From positions 1 to 37,342 of the forward strand of contig NZ_CALJHY010000012.1 in assembly GCF_937770335.1 (NCBI RefSeq): DNA of 37,342 nt. Reading direction: 5' to 3'. The DNA is from an uncultured Glaciecola sp. GTDB lineage: Bacteria; Pseudomonadota; Gammaproteobacteria; Enterobacterales; Alteromonadaceae. Positions 28,090 to 36,743 of the stretch are shown here, piece after piece. How positions within the stretch are numbered: the stretch's first letter is position 1; every line of letters begins with the position of its first letter. The notes below the pieces were generated by a model. It was not told the origin of the DNA and ran no database searches. It was given only the letters and a program-made list of their open reading frames with translations. A program made the position numbers and the translations under genes.

Positions 28090-28919
28090 CCTGGTATCCC
28101 AGCCCTGCAAAGCTTAACTTGTTTTTGCACATTACGGGTCGCTATGCAAATGGGTATCACCAGTTGCAGAGCCTTTTCCAATTGCTCGATAAAGGCGATG
28201 AGATTGGTTTTGCAATCAATACTAATAATGACGTTAAAATAGCTGAGCAATTACCTGGCGTACCTGAACATGAAAACCTTGTTTATCGCGCGGCTATTGC
28301 ATTGAAAGCCCATGCTCCTCAAGAAAGCGGTTGTGCGCTTCATATCAATAAACGTTTACCTATGGGCGGCGGAATTGGCGGCGGATCTTCAAACGCTGCG
28401 ACGGTATTAGTGGTATTAAATAAATTATGGCACTGCAACTTAGATAATGAATCCTTAGCGAATATTGGCTTAACCCTTGGTGCTGACGTACCTATTTTTG
28501 TGCATGGCAACACTGCATTTGCGGAGGGCGTCGGAGAAATATTATTGCCAACGATTACACCTGAAAAATGGTATTTGGTGGCCACACCCAATGTATCTAT
28601 ATCGACTAAAACAATATTCACATCTGTCGATTTACCGCGAAACACACCTAAGATCGACTTTAAAACATACTGTTTTGAAAAAACCCACAACGATTGTCAA
28701 AATTTAGTCGAGAAAATGCATAAGGATGTTGCAAATTTATTACAGTGGTTGTTACACTACGCTCCGTCTCGGATGACTGGAACAGGTGCAAGTGTGTTTG
28801 CCGTTTTCGATGCGAAAGAAAACGCAGATAAGGTTCTCCATTTGCTACCCGATTGTTATGCTGGTTTTGTTGCTAAAGGCGTTAGCCGTTCAGGTTTGCA
28901 TATCGCCCTTGGTCTTTGA
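28074..28919 (+). CDS. ispE: 4-diphosphocytidyl-2-C-methyl-D-erythritol kinase
   Basis: The enzyme phosphorylates the 2-hydroxyl of CDP-methylerythritol in the MEP isoprenoid pathway (GHMP kinase family). The PSPAKLNLFLHITGRYANGYH start, the ATP-binding MGGGIGGGSSNAATVL near 97-112, and the late MTGTGASVFAVF are diagnostic. Length 281 is usual. The start is GTG at 28074 inside lolB, with AAGG 7 bases upstream, so the two genes are coupled. A tRNA-Gln gene follows after 39 bp. Confidence 0.95.
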   Translation: MAEKITWYPSPAKLNLFLHITGRYANGYHQLQSLFQLLDKGDEIGFAINTNNDVKIAEQLPGVPEHENLVYRAAIALKAHAPQESGCALHINKRLPMGGGIGGGSSNAATVLVVLNKLWHCNLDNESLANIGLTLGADVPIFVHGNTAFAEGVGEILLPTITPEKWYLVATPNVSISTKTIFTSVDLPRNTPKIDFKTYCFEKTHNDCQNLVEKMHKDVANLLQWLLHYAPSRMTGTGASVFAVFDAKENADKVLHLLPDCYAGFVAKGVSRSGLHIALGL

Positions 28920-28958
28920 AATAGCGAACATCCAGCTCCTGACAAGTTAAAACATTAT

Positions 28959-29033
28959 TGGGGTATAGCCAAGTTGGTAAGGCAGCGGGTTTTGATCCCG
29001 CGATCGTAGGTTCAAGTCCTGCTACCCCAGCCA
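28959..29033 (+). tRNA. tRNA-Gln (anticodon TTG), copy 1
   Basis: Acceptor stem TGGGGTA / TACCCCA with encoded CCA, anticodon stem GCGGG / CCCGC, loop TTTTGAT with anticodon TTG at 28992-28994, T-loop TTCAAGT. Total 75 nt. It is identical to the copy at 34915-34989. Its place between ispE and prs is the same as I recall in Pseudomonas, an old synteny. Confidence 0.96.
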
Positions 29034-29063
29034 CCACCTAAACAACGCACTGAGGATTATCTT

Positions 29064-30011
29064 GTGCCTGATATGAAGCTTTTTGCAGGAAATGCTGTAC
29101 CTGAACTCGCCCAGAAAGTCGCCGAACGTTTATACACTAAATTAGGAAATGCCAGTGTTGGTCGTTTTAGTGATGGTGAAATTTGTGTAGAAATTCATGA
29201 AAACGTACGTGGATCTGACGTTTTTATTATCCAATCTACGTGCGCGCCAACCAATGATAACTTAATGGAATTAATCGTGATGATTGATGCATTCCGTCGC
29301 GCTTCTGCCGGCCGAATTACCGCCGTTATTCCTTACTTTGGTTATGCACGTCAAGACAGACGAGTCCGTTCCGCGAGAGTTCCTATTACAGCGAAAGTTG
29401 TTGCTGACTTCCTATCGAATGTAGGTGTAGACCGCGTTTTAACCGTTGATTTACACGCCGAACAAATTCAAGGTTTCTTCGATGTCCCAGTAGACAATGC
29501 CTTTGGTACGCCAATATTGCTCGATGATATGTTCCAACGTGATTTTGTTCGACCCATTGTTGTTTCACCCGATATTGGTGGTGTAGTAAGGGCGAGAGCA
29601 ACTGCAAAACTGTTAAATGATGTAGACTTAGCCATTATTGATAAGCGTCGCCCTAAAGCGAACGTTGCTCAGGTAATGAACATCATTGGTGATGTAAGAG
29701 GTCGAGATTGCATTATTGTCGATGACATGATTGATACTGGAGGAACATTAGCGAAGGCTGCTGAAGCACTCAAAGAACATGGTGCTGCTCGAGTATTCGC
29801 CTATGCGACACATGCCATATTCTCAGGTAATGCTGCAGAAAACCTCAGAGATTCAGTGATTGATGAAATTATTATTACGGACAGTATTCCGCTTCGCGCT
29901 GAAATACGAGCATTGAAGAAAGTAAAACAATTGTCGCTTTCAGAGATGTTGGCAGAAACGATACGCCGGATTAGTAACGAAGAATCGATATCAGCGATGT
30001 TTGAATACTAA
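29064..30011 (+). CDS. prs: Ribose-phosphate pyrophosphokinase
   Basis: The enzyme makes PRPP from ribose 5-phosphate and ATP for nucleotide, His, Trp and NAD synthesis. The product (315 residues) is very close to E. coli Prs: [78 protein letters not shown] and the PRPP loop [17 protein letters not shown]. The start is GTG at 29064, which gives exactly the conserved N-terminus. It follows tRNA-Gln by 30 bp and may share its transcript; a terminator follows at 30028-30064. Confidence 0.97.
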   Translation: MPDMKLFAGNAVPELAQKVAERLYTKLGNASVGRFSDGEICVEIHENVRGSDVFIIQSTCAPTNDNLMELIVMIDAFRRASAGRITAVIPYFGYARQDRRVRSARVPITAKVVADFLSNVGVDRVLTVDLHAEQIQGFFDVPVDNAFGTPILLDDMFQRDFVRPIVVSPDIGGVVRARATAKLLNDVDLAIIDKRRPKANVAQVMNIIGDVRGRDCIIVDDMIDTGGTLAKAAEALKEHGAARVFAYATHAIFSGNAAENLRDSVIDEIIITDSIPLRAEIRALKKVKQLSLSEMLAETIRRISNEESISAMFEY

Positions 30012-30027
30012 ACACTAAAGCACGTTT

Positions 30028-30064
30028 AAAAGCCGTCTATCTTTAACGATTCACGGCTTTTTTT
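30028..30064 (+). terminator. Terminator after prs
   Basis: AAAAGCCGT pairs with ACGGCTTTT across a 16-nt loop and continues into a T-run, 17 bp after the prs stop. Confidence 0.75.
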
Positions 30065-30190
30065 GTATTTAAAACTACAAAAGCATAAGAATCATGTAAT
30101 TGTATGCTACAAACGTAAGGTGAATCATAGCAGGCTAGCCTGACACGCTAATTACGCAGCGTCAGCATTACTTTTTGAAGGAGAATCAAT

Positions 30191-30670
30191 ATGTCTATAT
30201 CCAAGCTTTCTATCACCAGCATACTACTGCTAAGTGCGTCACTATCAGGCTGTTCAACCGAACAAGCAGACAAAGATGAATCTATGGATTCTTCTGCCAG
30301 TCAAACTAATCAGCAAGAATCAACGGCTGTTATAAATGCGACAAAAGATCTAAAATTAAGTAATAACATGCAAAAAACATCTCAAGACACATCCGAACTA
30401 TTGGTATTAGAAGGCCAAATTTTATATCAACAAATGGAAGGTGGATTTTTTGGCTTTATTGACGAAAGTGGGAATAAATACACACCTATTGGTATGGACA
30501 AAGCCAACTTACGCCATGGTTTAGTTTTACAACTAACAGGTATGCTATTGCCTAATATGATAACAACGACCCAATTTGGTCAGGTCATTAAAGTTGAAAG
30601 TGTCATGATTCTAGATGAATCAAAAGCGCAAGAACCAGGCAAGCCCAACTTACGTGACAAAGATTTGTAA
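30191..30670 (+). CDS. Small lipoprotein of unknown function
   Basis: This 159-residue product has a lipoprotein signal peptide with lipobox L18-S19-G20-C21 (SASLSGCSTE). Residues 22-65 are a polar Ser/Gln/Asn-rich linker, and 70-145 form a small domain (LLVLEGQILYQQMEGGFFGF, YTPIGMDKANLRHGL, VVIKVESVM-like strand), perhaps an OB-like barrel. No family is recognised. The AAGGAGAATCAAT site before ATG 30191 is strong. Residues after the Cys are S-T, not Asp, so outer-membrane sorting by Lol is expected. The gene interrupts the prs-rplY synteny known from Pseudomonas. Confidence 0.8.
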   Translation: MSISKLSITSILLLSASLSGCSTEQADKDESMDSSASQTNQQESTAVINATKDLKLSNNMQKTSQDTSELLVLEGQILYQQMEGGFFGFIDESGNKYTPIGMDKANLRHGLVLQLTGMLLPNMITTTQFGQVIKVESVMILDESKAQEPGKPNLRDKDL

Positions 30671-30740
30671 AACAGAACGCCCACGACAGTAAAGATAATC
30701 ACTTTGCCGGTGATTTAGGCGAGCAGAAGTCAATTTTACA

Positions 30741-30769
30741 TTGTTTGTTAATATCCACAGTGATAGAAT
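30741..30769 (+). promoter_or_regulatory. Probable rplY promoter
   Basis: TTGTTT (30741-30746), a 17-base spacer and TAGAAT (30764-30769), followed by a GC-rich discriminator GCGCCGCCCG, as in promoters of the translation machinery. The RNA would start near 30776, giving a leader of about 160 nt. Confidence 0.65.
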
Positions 30770-30774
30770 GCGCC

Positions 30775-30803
30775 GCCCGTTTTAGTACGGGCTTTTGTTT
30801 TTT
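30775..30803 (+). terminator. Hairpin and T-run between the lipoprotein gene and rplY
   Basis: GCCCGT, loop TTTAGT, ACGGGC, then TTTTGTTTTTT. It can be the terminator of the 30191-30670 gene. It overlaps the expected start point of the rplY transcript, so it could also be the first element of an L25 leader. Confidence 0.6.
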
Positions 30804-30810
30804 GCTGTTT

Positions 30811-30938
30811 TCGTCGATTCGAATTTTTGTATTGAAAACTCGATAATAACGAGAAATTAAAACACAATAAAAAACAATAACGTACTCGATTTGGTCGCAA
30901 AATCGAGCTTATTAATTTTACATATTTGGAGACATAAC
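30811..30938 (+). promoter_or_regulatory. rplY 5' leader with competing hairpins
   Basis: Hairpin 1 is CTCG-ATAATAA-CGAG (30839-30853). Hairpin 2 is CTCGATTT-GGTCGCA-AAATCGAG (30885-30907), a perfect 8-bp stem just before the ribosome site (GGAG at 30928). CTCGAT of hairpin 1 can also pair with ATCGAG of hairpin 2, so the two are alternatives. Ribosomal protein L25 leaders are known in gammaproteobacteria; whether this is one was not tested. Confidence 0.45.
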
Positions 30939-31574
30939 ATGTCTAGCGCAATTTTTAAATTGGATGCAACTGTCCGAACTGACCTAGGGAAAGGTGCGAG
31001 CCGCCGCCTTCGTCTTCAGGATAAAGTGCCTGCAATCGTATACGGTGGTGATGAAGCACCCGTATCTATCACACTTGAACATAACAAAGTAAATCAAGCT
31101 CAAGAATTTGAAGCCTTTTACTCGCACGTGTTGACTATCAACATTGACGGTAAAAAAGTAGAAGTACTTGTGAAAGATATGCAACGTCACGCATACAAGC
31201 CAAAAGTAACACACATCGATTTCCAACGTGTTATCGCTGGTCAGGCTTTGACTACTAACGTACCTATTCACTTCCTAAACGCAGCAGAATCTGACGCAAT
31301 TAAATTGAATGGCGGTCACGCTGAGCATCACATGAACGATATCGAAGTTTCATGTATGCCTAAAGACTTACCTGAATATATTGAAATTGATTTGCAAAAC
31401 GTTGAAATGGGTCAAACCATTCACTTATCAGACGTTAAATTCCCTAAGGGTGTTGAATCGGTTGAGCTAGGTAAAGGTGAAGAGCATGATTTAGCAGTTG
31501 TTACTGTTAAAACAGCTAAAGGCCCAAGTGTTGCAGAAGCAGGTGAAGGTGAAGAAGACGCAACTGAGGCATAA
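30939..31574 (+). CDS. rplY: 50S ribosomal protein L25 / general stress protein Ctc
   Basis: L25 binds 5S rRNA in the large ribosomal subunit. The 211-residue product is the long Ctc/TL5 form: L25 domain about 1-95 ([31 protein letters not shown]) plus the C-terminal beta domain and an acidic tail ([10 protein letters not shown]). E. coli L25 has the first domain only. The start at ATG 30939 (GGAG 7 bases upstream) begins [19 protein letters not shown]; a longer frame from 30891 has no ribosome site and covers the leader hairpin. pth follows after 5 bp. Confidence 0.95.
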   Translation: MSSAIFKLDATVRTDLGKGASRRLRLQDKVPAIVYGGDEAPVSITLEHNKVNQAQEFEAFYSHVLTINIDGKKVEVLVKDMQRHAYKPKVTHIDFQRVIAGQALTTNVPIHFLNAAESDAIKLNGGHAEHHMNDIEVSCMPKDLPEYIEIDLQNVEMGQTIHLSDVKFPKGVESVELGKGEEHDLAVVTVKTAKGPSVAEAGEGEEDATEA

Positions 31575-31579
31575 TCAGT

Positions 31580-32164
31580 TTGTCTGACATTCGTCTAATC
31601 GTGGGCTTGGGTAATCCAGGCCCCGAATATCAAAGTACTCGCCACAATGCGGGTGCTATGTTTGTTGAAAGTTTAGCTTCAAAATTTAATTGCCCGTTAA
31701 AATTTGAAAGTAAGTTTTTTGGTTTTACTGGTCGTTTTACCCTGCACGGTCACGACATCCGATTACTCATCCCTACTACCTTTATGAATAAGAGTGGCCA
31801 AGCGGTCGCTGCATTAGCAAACTTCTACAAAATAGATTATACAGAACTTTTAGTTGCGTTCGATGAACTCGACTTTGAGCCTGGAATTGCTAAATTCAAA
31901 ATAGGCGGAAGCTCAACGCAAAATGGCATACGCGATATTGTCGCTAATTTAGCCAATCAACGAGAGTTTTTGCGATTGAGGATTGGTATTGGTCATCCAG
32001 GAAACAAAAGTAAAGTTACCGGCCATGTTTTGGGCAAAGCCTCAAAGACTGAACAAGAAAAAATTGATGCTGCTATAGATGAAGCAATCCGCTGTACTGA
32101 GATATTGATCAAAGAAGATTTAGTCTGTGCTACACAACGATTGCATTCTTTTAAAGCGGATTAA
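31580..32164 (+). CDS. pth: Peptidyl-tRNA hydrolase with an unusual active-site loop
   Basis: Pth recycles tRNA from prematurely released peptidyl-tRNA. The 194-residue product keeps [19 protein letters not shown] (catalytic His22), FMNKSGQAV (Asn70), AFDELD (Asp95), [20 protein letters not shown] and the usual C-terminus RLHSFKAD. The loop that normally reads GGGHGGHNG is here GGSSTQNG (109-116): Asn115 is kept, but the histidine before it is Gln114 and the other histidine is gone. The codons (GGC GGA AGC TCA ACG CAA AAT GGC) leave no doubt in this read. The start is TTG at 31580; no ATG fits, and GAGG in the rplY end is 10 bases upstream. It is coupled to rplY and upstream of ychF. Confidence 0.95.
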   Translation: MSDIRLIVGLGNPGPEYQSTRHNAGAMFVESLASKFNCPLKFESKFFGFTGRFTLHGHDIRLLIPTTFMNKSGQAVAALANFYKIDYTELLVAFDELDFEPGIAKFKIGGSSTQNGIRDIVANLANQREFLRLRIGIGHPGNKSKVTGHVLGKASKTEQEKIDAAIDEAIRCTEILIKEDLVCATQRLHSFKAD

Positions 32165-32176
32165 ATATTATTTGGT

Positions 32177-32193
32177 ATTGCGCTTAGCGCAAT
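32177..32193 (+). terminator. Hairpin between pth and ychF
   Basis: ATTGCGC-TTA-GCGCAAT is a perfect 7-bp stem followed by GCTTTTC. It is a weak terminator or a processing hairpin. Confidence 0.4.
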
Positions 32194-32228
32194 GCTTTTC
32201 AAGAAATAGATATTAAAGGACCACAAAT

Positions 32229-33320
32229 ATGGGTTTTAAATGCGGCATTGTCGGCCTACCAAACGTAGGTAAATCTACACTTTTTAATGCCTTGACGAAA
32301 GCAGGCATTGAAGCGGCGAACTTCCCGTTTTGTACCATTGAGCCGAATACTGGCGTTGTGCCAGTTCCTGACGAAAGACTAGATGCATTAGCAAAAATAG
32401 TAGTGCCTCAGCGTGTCATTCCCACCACTATGGAATTTGTGGATATAGCAGGTTTAGTCGCTGGAGCATCGAAAGGTGAAGGTTTAGGTAATAAGTTTTT
32501 GGCTAATATTAGAGAAACTGACGCCATTGGTCATGTAGTGCGCTGCTTTGAAGACGAAAATATTATTCACGTTGCCGGAAAAGTAGATCCGCAAGAGGAT
32601 ATTGATGTTATCAATACTGAACTTGCATTGTCAGATCTAGAAACAGCCGAAAAAGCCATTTTTCGCGTTGGTAAACGTGCCAAAAGCGGTGATTCAGATG
32701 CTAAATTTGAGTTAAAAGTACTTGAAAAATTACTACCTTCTTTGAATGAAGGCCAATTATTACGAGCTGTCGAGCTAAGTAAAGAAGAACATGCGGCAAT
32801 TGCCTATATGAACTTCTTAACAATGAAGCCAACGATGTACATTGCCAACGTAAATGAAGACGGCTTTGAAAATAATCCACATCTTGATAAAGTTCGTGCT
32901 ATTGCTGAAGCCGAAGGCGCAGTTGTTGTCAGTATTTGTGCGGCAATTGAATCAGATATTGCGGAATTAGACGACGAAGAAAAAGCTGAGTTTATGGCTG
33001 ATTTAGGTTTAACAGAGCCAGGTCTAAACCGGGTCATACGCGCAGGTTATAACCTGTTAACGTTAGAGACTTATTTTACTGCTGGCGTGAAAGAAGTGAG
33101 AGCTTGGACTTATCCTATCGGCTCAACTGCACCACAAGGTGCAGGTAAAATTCATACTGACTTTGAAAAAGGCTTTATTCGTGCAGAAATCATTGGTTAT
33201 GACGACTACATTGCCTGTAAAGGCGAATCTGGCGCTAAAGACGCAGGTAAGTGGCGTTTAGAAGGTAAAGACTACGTTCTTAAAGACGGCGACGTTATTC
33301 ATTTTCGGTTTAACGTATAA
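32229..33320 (+). CDS. ychF: Redox-regulated ATPase YchF (Obg-like)
   Basis: YchF is a universally conserved Obg-family P-loop ATPase that binds ribosomes and has a role in stress response. The 363 residues equal the E. coli length. Visible parts are [17 protein letters not shown] (Walker A), [37 protein letters not shown] (switch II), the coiled region near 130-200, the specificity motif NVNED (F/Y-type for ATP), and a C-terminal TGS domain ([20 protein letters not shown]). ATG 32229 follows AAAGGACC. Its neighbour pth is the usual partner in gammaproteobacteria. Confidence 0.97.
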   Translation: MGFKCGIVGLPNVGKSTLFNALTKAGIEAANFPFCTIEPNTGVVPVPDERLDALAKIVVPQRVIPTTMEFVDIAGLVAGASKGEGLGNKFLANIRETDAIGHVVRCFEDENIIHVAGKVDPQEDIDVINTELALSDLETAEKAIFRVGKRAKSGDSDAKFELKVLEKLLPSLNEGQLLRAVELSKEEHAAIAYMNFLTMKPTMYIANVNEDGFENNPHLDKVRAIAEAEGAVVVSICAAIESDIAELDDEEKAEFMADLGLTEPGLNRVIRAGYNLLTLETYFTAGVKEVRAWTYPIGSTAPQGAGKIHTDFEKGFIRAEIIGYDDYIACKGESGAKDAGKWRLEGKDYVLKDGDVIHFRFNV

Positions 33321-33331
33321 AGAAAATTTAA

Positions 33332-33361
33332 AGCCCACATTGGTACGAATAAATGTGGGCT
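33332..33361 (+). terminator. Hairpin after ychF
   Basis: AGCCCACATT pairs with AATGTGGGCT over a 10-nt loop, 12 bp after the ychF stop. The T-run is short (AATTT), so termination strength is uncertain. Confidence 0.6.
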
Positions 33362-33566
33362 AATTTCCAGCAGCCCCAAATTGATTAAATAGACTTATAT
33401 AATTGATTAAAATACAGTATTTGTTATTCAACTCTAATCTTCATAAATATTTCATACTCATTGTAAAACCCAAAAGATATATTTAACGTAACTATGCTAC
33501 GAAACGAAATATAACCTACTTAATGTAGGTCTCATTTATGATAATAGTCTTTGGTGACAAAACGAC

Positions 33567-34568
33567 ATGAAAACACAACTTCCATTATTACAAGGCGAGT
33601 CAGCATTGCCCAGCGCACCTAAAGTGTTGTTGGATGATGGAACCAATTGTATTCCGCAACATTATTTGTCTTATCATCATACGAAAGAATCAATAGAGAA
33701 TATAGTAGCAGAAATAAGCTATTACCCAGGCTATCTATTATTTGTGGACGAAGACAATGGTGGCATATTCATCCAGGCCGGAATCATTGGTATCGACAAT
33801 TATATGAGTCCACAATCACAAGATAGTCAAAAAATTGTTTATGGTCGACGTTGGCGTGTTGAGCCACAGCTTCCATCTTCTGAGATTATACAGACCGCAT
33901 TTTTAGCCCTAATGAAAGCCAGAGAGCATGAAGTTCGTGAGCTGATCAAATATAACAATAACGATAAAGCAACAACACCGTTTAGTTGTCACCATGACCT
34001 ACCATTAATGGCGATGTCAGGAAAAACCAATACCGATGATAATAACGGTCATATAAGCGAACTCGAACTGCAAAAGGTGATTACTAAATTACAATACGAT
34101 GGCGGTCACTTCGAGCTTATAGAATTATTGCCTTTAAGTAGCGGACAACTCCTCGCGACATTTCAGTTTAATCGTTCTGATGCTACCAATTTGCCTGAAT
34201 TATTGGCCCTATCTCGCTTTAATGTGATTATTGAAGAGCCAACCGAAAATGCTTTTCTATTCTCGTTAATGGATGCGTTATTGCACCTGAGCAACCGCCA
34301 TGTAGAAGAGCATTTCACTTTCAAAACATTCGCGCGATTTTCAAGAAAAAATAGTATTAGTAAAATAAGTGAGTTGTCAGCTAAAACACGTCACAAAGGT
34401 CTTACCGAGAATAACGTTAATTTTGCGTTAACGTTCAAGAAAAATAATTATGAAACTGATGAAACTCGGGTCCCACGACTATCAGACTCTGTATTAGGTC
34501 AAAAATTAGCCTCACAAATGCAAAGTTTCAACATTGGAACAGGTATATTACCAAGAAAAATTCCTTAA
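33567..34568 (+). CDS. Conserved-looking cytoplasmic protein of unknown function
   Basis: I do not recognise this 333-residue product. It has no signal peptide or membrane segment. Visible pieces are YHHTKESIENIVAEISYYPG at 36-55, GGIFIQAGIIGIDNY at 65-79, GRRWRVEPQLPSSEIIQTAF at 93-112, REHEVRELIKYN near 118-129, and a cysteine-histidine pair SCHHDLPLMAM near 139-149. The last 60 residues are basic and polar. The start ATG 33567 lacks a strong ribosome site (TGACAAAACGAC). It stands alone between ychF and the tRNA cluster, where most relatives have the tRNA genes directly. Confidence 0.7.
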   Translation: MKTQLPLLQGESALPSAPKVLLDDGTNCIPQHYLSYHHTKESIENIVAEISYYPGYLLFVDEDNGGIFIQAGIIGIDNYMSPQSQDSQKIVYGRRWRVEPQLPSSEIIQTAFLALMKAREHEVRELIKYNNNDKATTPFSCHHDLPLMAMSGKTNTDDNNGHISELELQKVITKLQYDGGHFELIELLPLSSGQLLATFQFNRSDATNLPELLALSRFNVIIEEPTENAFLFSLMDALLHLSNRHVEEHFTFKTFARFSRKNSISKISELSAKTRHKGLTENNVNFALTFKKNNYETDETRVPRLSDSVLGQKLASQMQSFNIGTGILPRKIP

Positions 34569-34634
34569 TTTTGTTCATTACTTAGGTTTCTTGATTATTT
34601 TGTGCCCAACTGGTTATTTCATGAAAAAAAGGGG

Positions 34635-34663
34635 TTGACGACCTCACTTCAACTAAGCATAAT
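34635..34663 (+). promoter_or_regulatory. Strong promoter of the tRNA cluster
   Basis: TTGACG (34635-34640), 17-base spacer, CATAAT (34658-34663), then GC-rich ACGCGCC, the discriminator type of stringently controlled stable-RNA promoters. The RNA would start about 40 bp before tRNA-Met. Confidence 0.75.
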
Positions 34664-34709
34664 ACGCGCCACTCTGAAACGGACAATCACCGGTTTAGAG
34701 TGGTAGGTA

Positions 34710-34786
34710 GGCTACGTAGCTCAGCTGGTTAGAGCACATCACTCATAATGATGGGGTCGCAGGTTCGAGTCCCGCCGTAGCCACCA
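34710..34786 (+). tRNA. tRNA-Met (anticodon CAT)
   Basis: 77 nt with acceptor stem GGCTACG / CGTAGCC, discriminator A and encoded CCA. Anticodon stem CATCA / TGATG, loop CTCATAA with CAT at 34744-34746. The paired first acceptor base and body sequence fit the elongator, not the initiator. A CAT anticodon could also be a lysidine-type Ile tRNA, less likely here. Confidence 0.92.
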
Positions 34787-34821
34787 ATTCACTTATTAGG
34801 AATAATAGGTGACTGAGATAT

Positions 34822-34906
34822 GCGGGAGTGGTGGAATTGGTAGACACGCTGGATTTAGGTTCCAGTGCTTCACGGCGTGAGAGTTCAAGTCTCTCCTTCC
34901 GCACCA
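34822..34906 (+). tRNA. tRNA-Leu (anticodon TAG)
   Basis: 85 nt class II tRNA with a long variable arm (TGCTTCACGGCGT). Acceptor GCGGGAG pairs with CTTCCGC, with a G-T pair inside; CCA is encoded. Anticodon stem CTGGA / TCCAG, loop TTTAGGT with TAG at 34856-34858. Confidence 0.95.
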
Positions 34907-34914
34907 AAAACTGT

Positions 34915-34989
34915 TGGGGTATAGCCAAGTTGGTAAGGCAGCGGGTTTTGATCCCGCGATCGTAGGTTCAAGTCCTGCTACCCCAGCCA
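34915..34989 (+). tRNA. tRNA-Gln (anticodon TTG), copy 2
   Basis: 75 nt, identical in every base to the copy at 28959-29033; anticodon TTG at 34948-34950. It follows tRNA-Leu by 8 bp in the same transcript. Confidence 0.96.
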
Positions 34990-35047
34990 TCTCAGTTTTT
35001 AAAACTCATAAGTTTGAGTTGTAATTTAGAGCATCCTTGATTACTCT

Positions 35048-35123
35048 TGGGGTATAGCCAAGTTGGTAAGGCAACGGGTTTTGATCCCGTCATTCGTAGG
35101 TTCGAGTCCTGCTACCCCAGCCA
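35048..35123 (+). tRNA. tRNA-Gln (anticodon TTG), copy 3, variant
   Basis: 76 nt; anticodon TTG at 35081-35083. It differs from copies 1 and 2 by a compensated base pair in the anticodon stem (ACGGG / CCCGT), a variable loop one base longer (CATTC) and TTCGAGT in the T-loop. Confidence 0.95.
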
Positions 35124-35130
35124 AATTTAG

Positions 35131-35156
35131 AACGCCGGTTTATCCGGCGTTTTTTG
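35131..35156 (+). terminator. Terminator of the tRNA cluster
   Basis: AACGCCGG-TTTAT-CCGGCGTT with a run of six T, 7 bp after the last tRNA-Gln. Confidence 0.9.
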
Positions 35157-35176
35157 CGTTTTAAAGGAACATAATT

Positions 35177-36673
35177 TTGTTATTTAACTTAGTTAATAAG
35201 ATACAAAGCCCCGCTGAAGAGTCCGCAAACATTTTTTCCAACGTATTTAATCTTATTGGCCAATGGATAACCGCCGCGGTCGACTTTATCAATATGGTTT
35301 TGTGGGGTGATGGTCAAGTCCTTATTTACATGCTTTTAATAGCTGGCATCTTGTTTACTGTAAAACTCAAATTCATTCAATTACTCAACTTTAGACACAT
35401 GTTTTCGCTGCTCAAAGGTAGCGGTAAAAGCGACGCTGCTGGTATAAGTTCGTTTCAAGCATTGTGCACTAGTCTCTCAGCTAGGGTTGGTACTGGTAAT
35501 TTGGCGGGGGTAGCTGTTGCCATCTCATTAGGTGGTGCAGGCGCCATATTTTGGATGTGGGTTATTGCATTACTCGGTATGGCAACCGGTTATGCTGAAA
35601 GCGTATTAGGCCAAGTATATAAAATAAAAGACGAGAATGGCGAATATAGGGGTGGCCCAGCTTACTATATAAAACAAGGCTTAAATAATTCATGGTTCGC
35701 TATCTTATTCGCACTTTGTTTATTTTTTGGTTACGGGTTCGTGTTTTCAGCAGTTCAAGCAAATACTATTACTGACGCGCTCAGTAATAGTTACGGTATC
35801 GAAACCTTTCATTCAGGACTCGTCATTATCGTCCTCGCTGGGTTAATCGTTATTGGTGGTTTACGCGCAATTGCAAAATTTGCCGAATGGATAGTACCTT
35901 TTATGGGTATTGCATACGTGATAGTCGCTTTAGTTATTACTATTATTAATATTCAATTGTTGCCAGACGTTATTATTGACATCGTAAAGTCAGCGTTTGG
36001 GTTGCAGGAAGCGGGTGCTGGCGCGTTCGCCGCAGCAGTAAAAAATGGTATCCAACGCGGGTTATATTCTAACGAAGCTGGTTCAGGCAGCGTGCCGCAT
36101 GCAGCAGCAAGTGCGTCGCCCCACCCTAACCATCCAGTATCGCAAGGTTATATTCAGATGCTTGGGGTTTTTATTGACACTATGATCCTATGCACTTGCA
36201 CTGCATTTATCATTTTATTAGCTGGCCATGGTAATGATGTTGGCGAAATGGAAGGTATTCGCTTAACTCAAACTGCGATGGAAAGTCATTTAGGAGCATA
36301 TGGCGGAGATTTTGTTGCAGCCGCCATCAGTCTATTTGCATTTACCTCGGTAGTCGCAAACTACGCTTACGGAGAGAGTAATTTGCACGTATTTAAACTC
36401 GACAACAAGTTCGGTCGCGCTTTCTATACTACCGGTTACCTTGGAATGATTTTATGGGGTTCAATGGCAGCAGTGCCAAAAGTTTGGGCAATGGCTGATA
36501 TGGCCCTAGGCCTGATGACAGTGGTAAACATTATCGCGATTGTTATGCTCACGCCAACCATTGTTGCGGTTACTAAAGATTACAACGAGAAACGCAAGAA
36601 TCAACAAAAAATGGACTTTATTGAAGCTGATTGCAAAATACAAGGAAGCACCGAAGACAAAATTTGGAAATAG
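35177..36673 (+). CDS. AGCS-family sodium:alanine/glycine symporter
   Basis: This 498-residue inner membrane protein should import alanine or glycine with sodium. Family marks are SSFQALCTSLSARVGTGNLA near 91-110, GGAGAIFWMWVIALLGMATG, ESVLGQVYK, the GGPAYYIKQGL segment, NGIQRGLYSNEAGSGSVPHA near 289-308, and ten or more hydrophobic segments. The first 40 residues are an amphipathic entry segment. The start is TTG at 35177 with AAAGGA 8-9 bases before it; no earlier in-frame start exists after the tRNA terminator. Substrate within the family cannot be told. It is monocistronic; a hairpin follows at 36694-36718. Confidence 0.94.
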   Translation: MLFNLVNKIQSPAEESANIFSNVFNLIGQWITAAVDFINMVLWGDGQVLIYMLLIAGILFTVKLKFIQLLNFRHMFSLLKGSGKSDAAGISSFQALCTSLSARVGTGNLAGVAVAISLGGAGAIFWMWVIALLGMATGYAESVLGQVYKIKDENGEYRGGPAYYIKQGLNNSWFAILFALCLFFGYGFVFSAVQANTITDALSNSYGIETFHSGLVIIVLAGLIVIGGLRAIAKFAEWIVPFMGIAYVIVALVITIINIQLLPDVIIDIVKSAFGLQEAGAGAFAAAVKNGIQRGLYSNEAGSGSVPHAAASASPHPNHPVSQGYIQMLGVFIDTMILCTCTAFIILLAGHGNDVGEMEGIRLTQTAMESHLGAYGGDFVAAAISLFAFTSVVANYAYGESNLHVFKLDNKFGRAFYTTGYLGMILWGSMAAVPKVWAMADMALGLMTVVNIIAIVMLTPTIVAVTKDYNEKRKNQQKMDFIEADCKIQGSTEDKIWK

Positions 36674-36693
36674 TAGTCTTAAGCAATATGGAC

Positions 36694-36718
36694 GCGCAAT
36701 CACAGTAAGTGGTTGCGC
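36694..36718. terminator. Hairpin between convergent genes
   Basis: GCGCAATCAC-AGTAA-GTGGTTGCGC is a 10-bp stem with one G-T pair. It stands between the end of the symporter gene and the end of the small membrane protein gene on the other strand. No long T-run, so it is a probable but not certain terminator. Confidence 0.5.
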
Positions 36719-36743
36719 CCTTACGTGTTTGGCTGCAGTACGC

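Noticed and set aside
34743-34990. Minus-strand frames over the tRNA cluster
   Set aside because: They are antisense readings of tRNA genes (the familiar false peptide [17 protein letters not shown]).
34710-35123. tRNA cluster as an integration site of an island
   Set aside because: No integrase gene, no direct repeat of a tRNA end nearby, and the genes on both sides are ordinary chromosomal ones.
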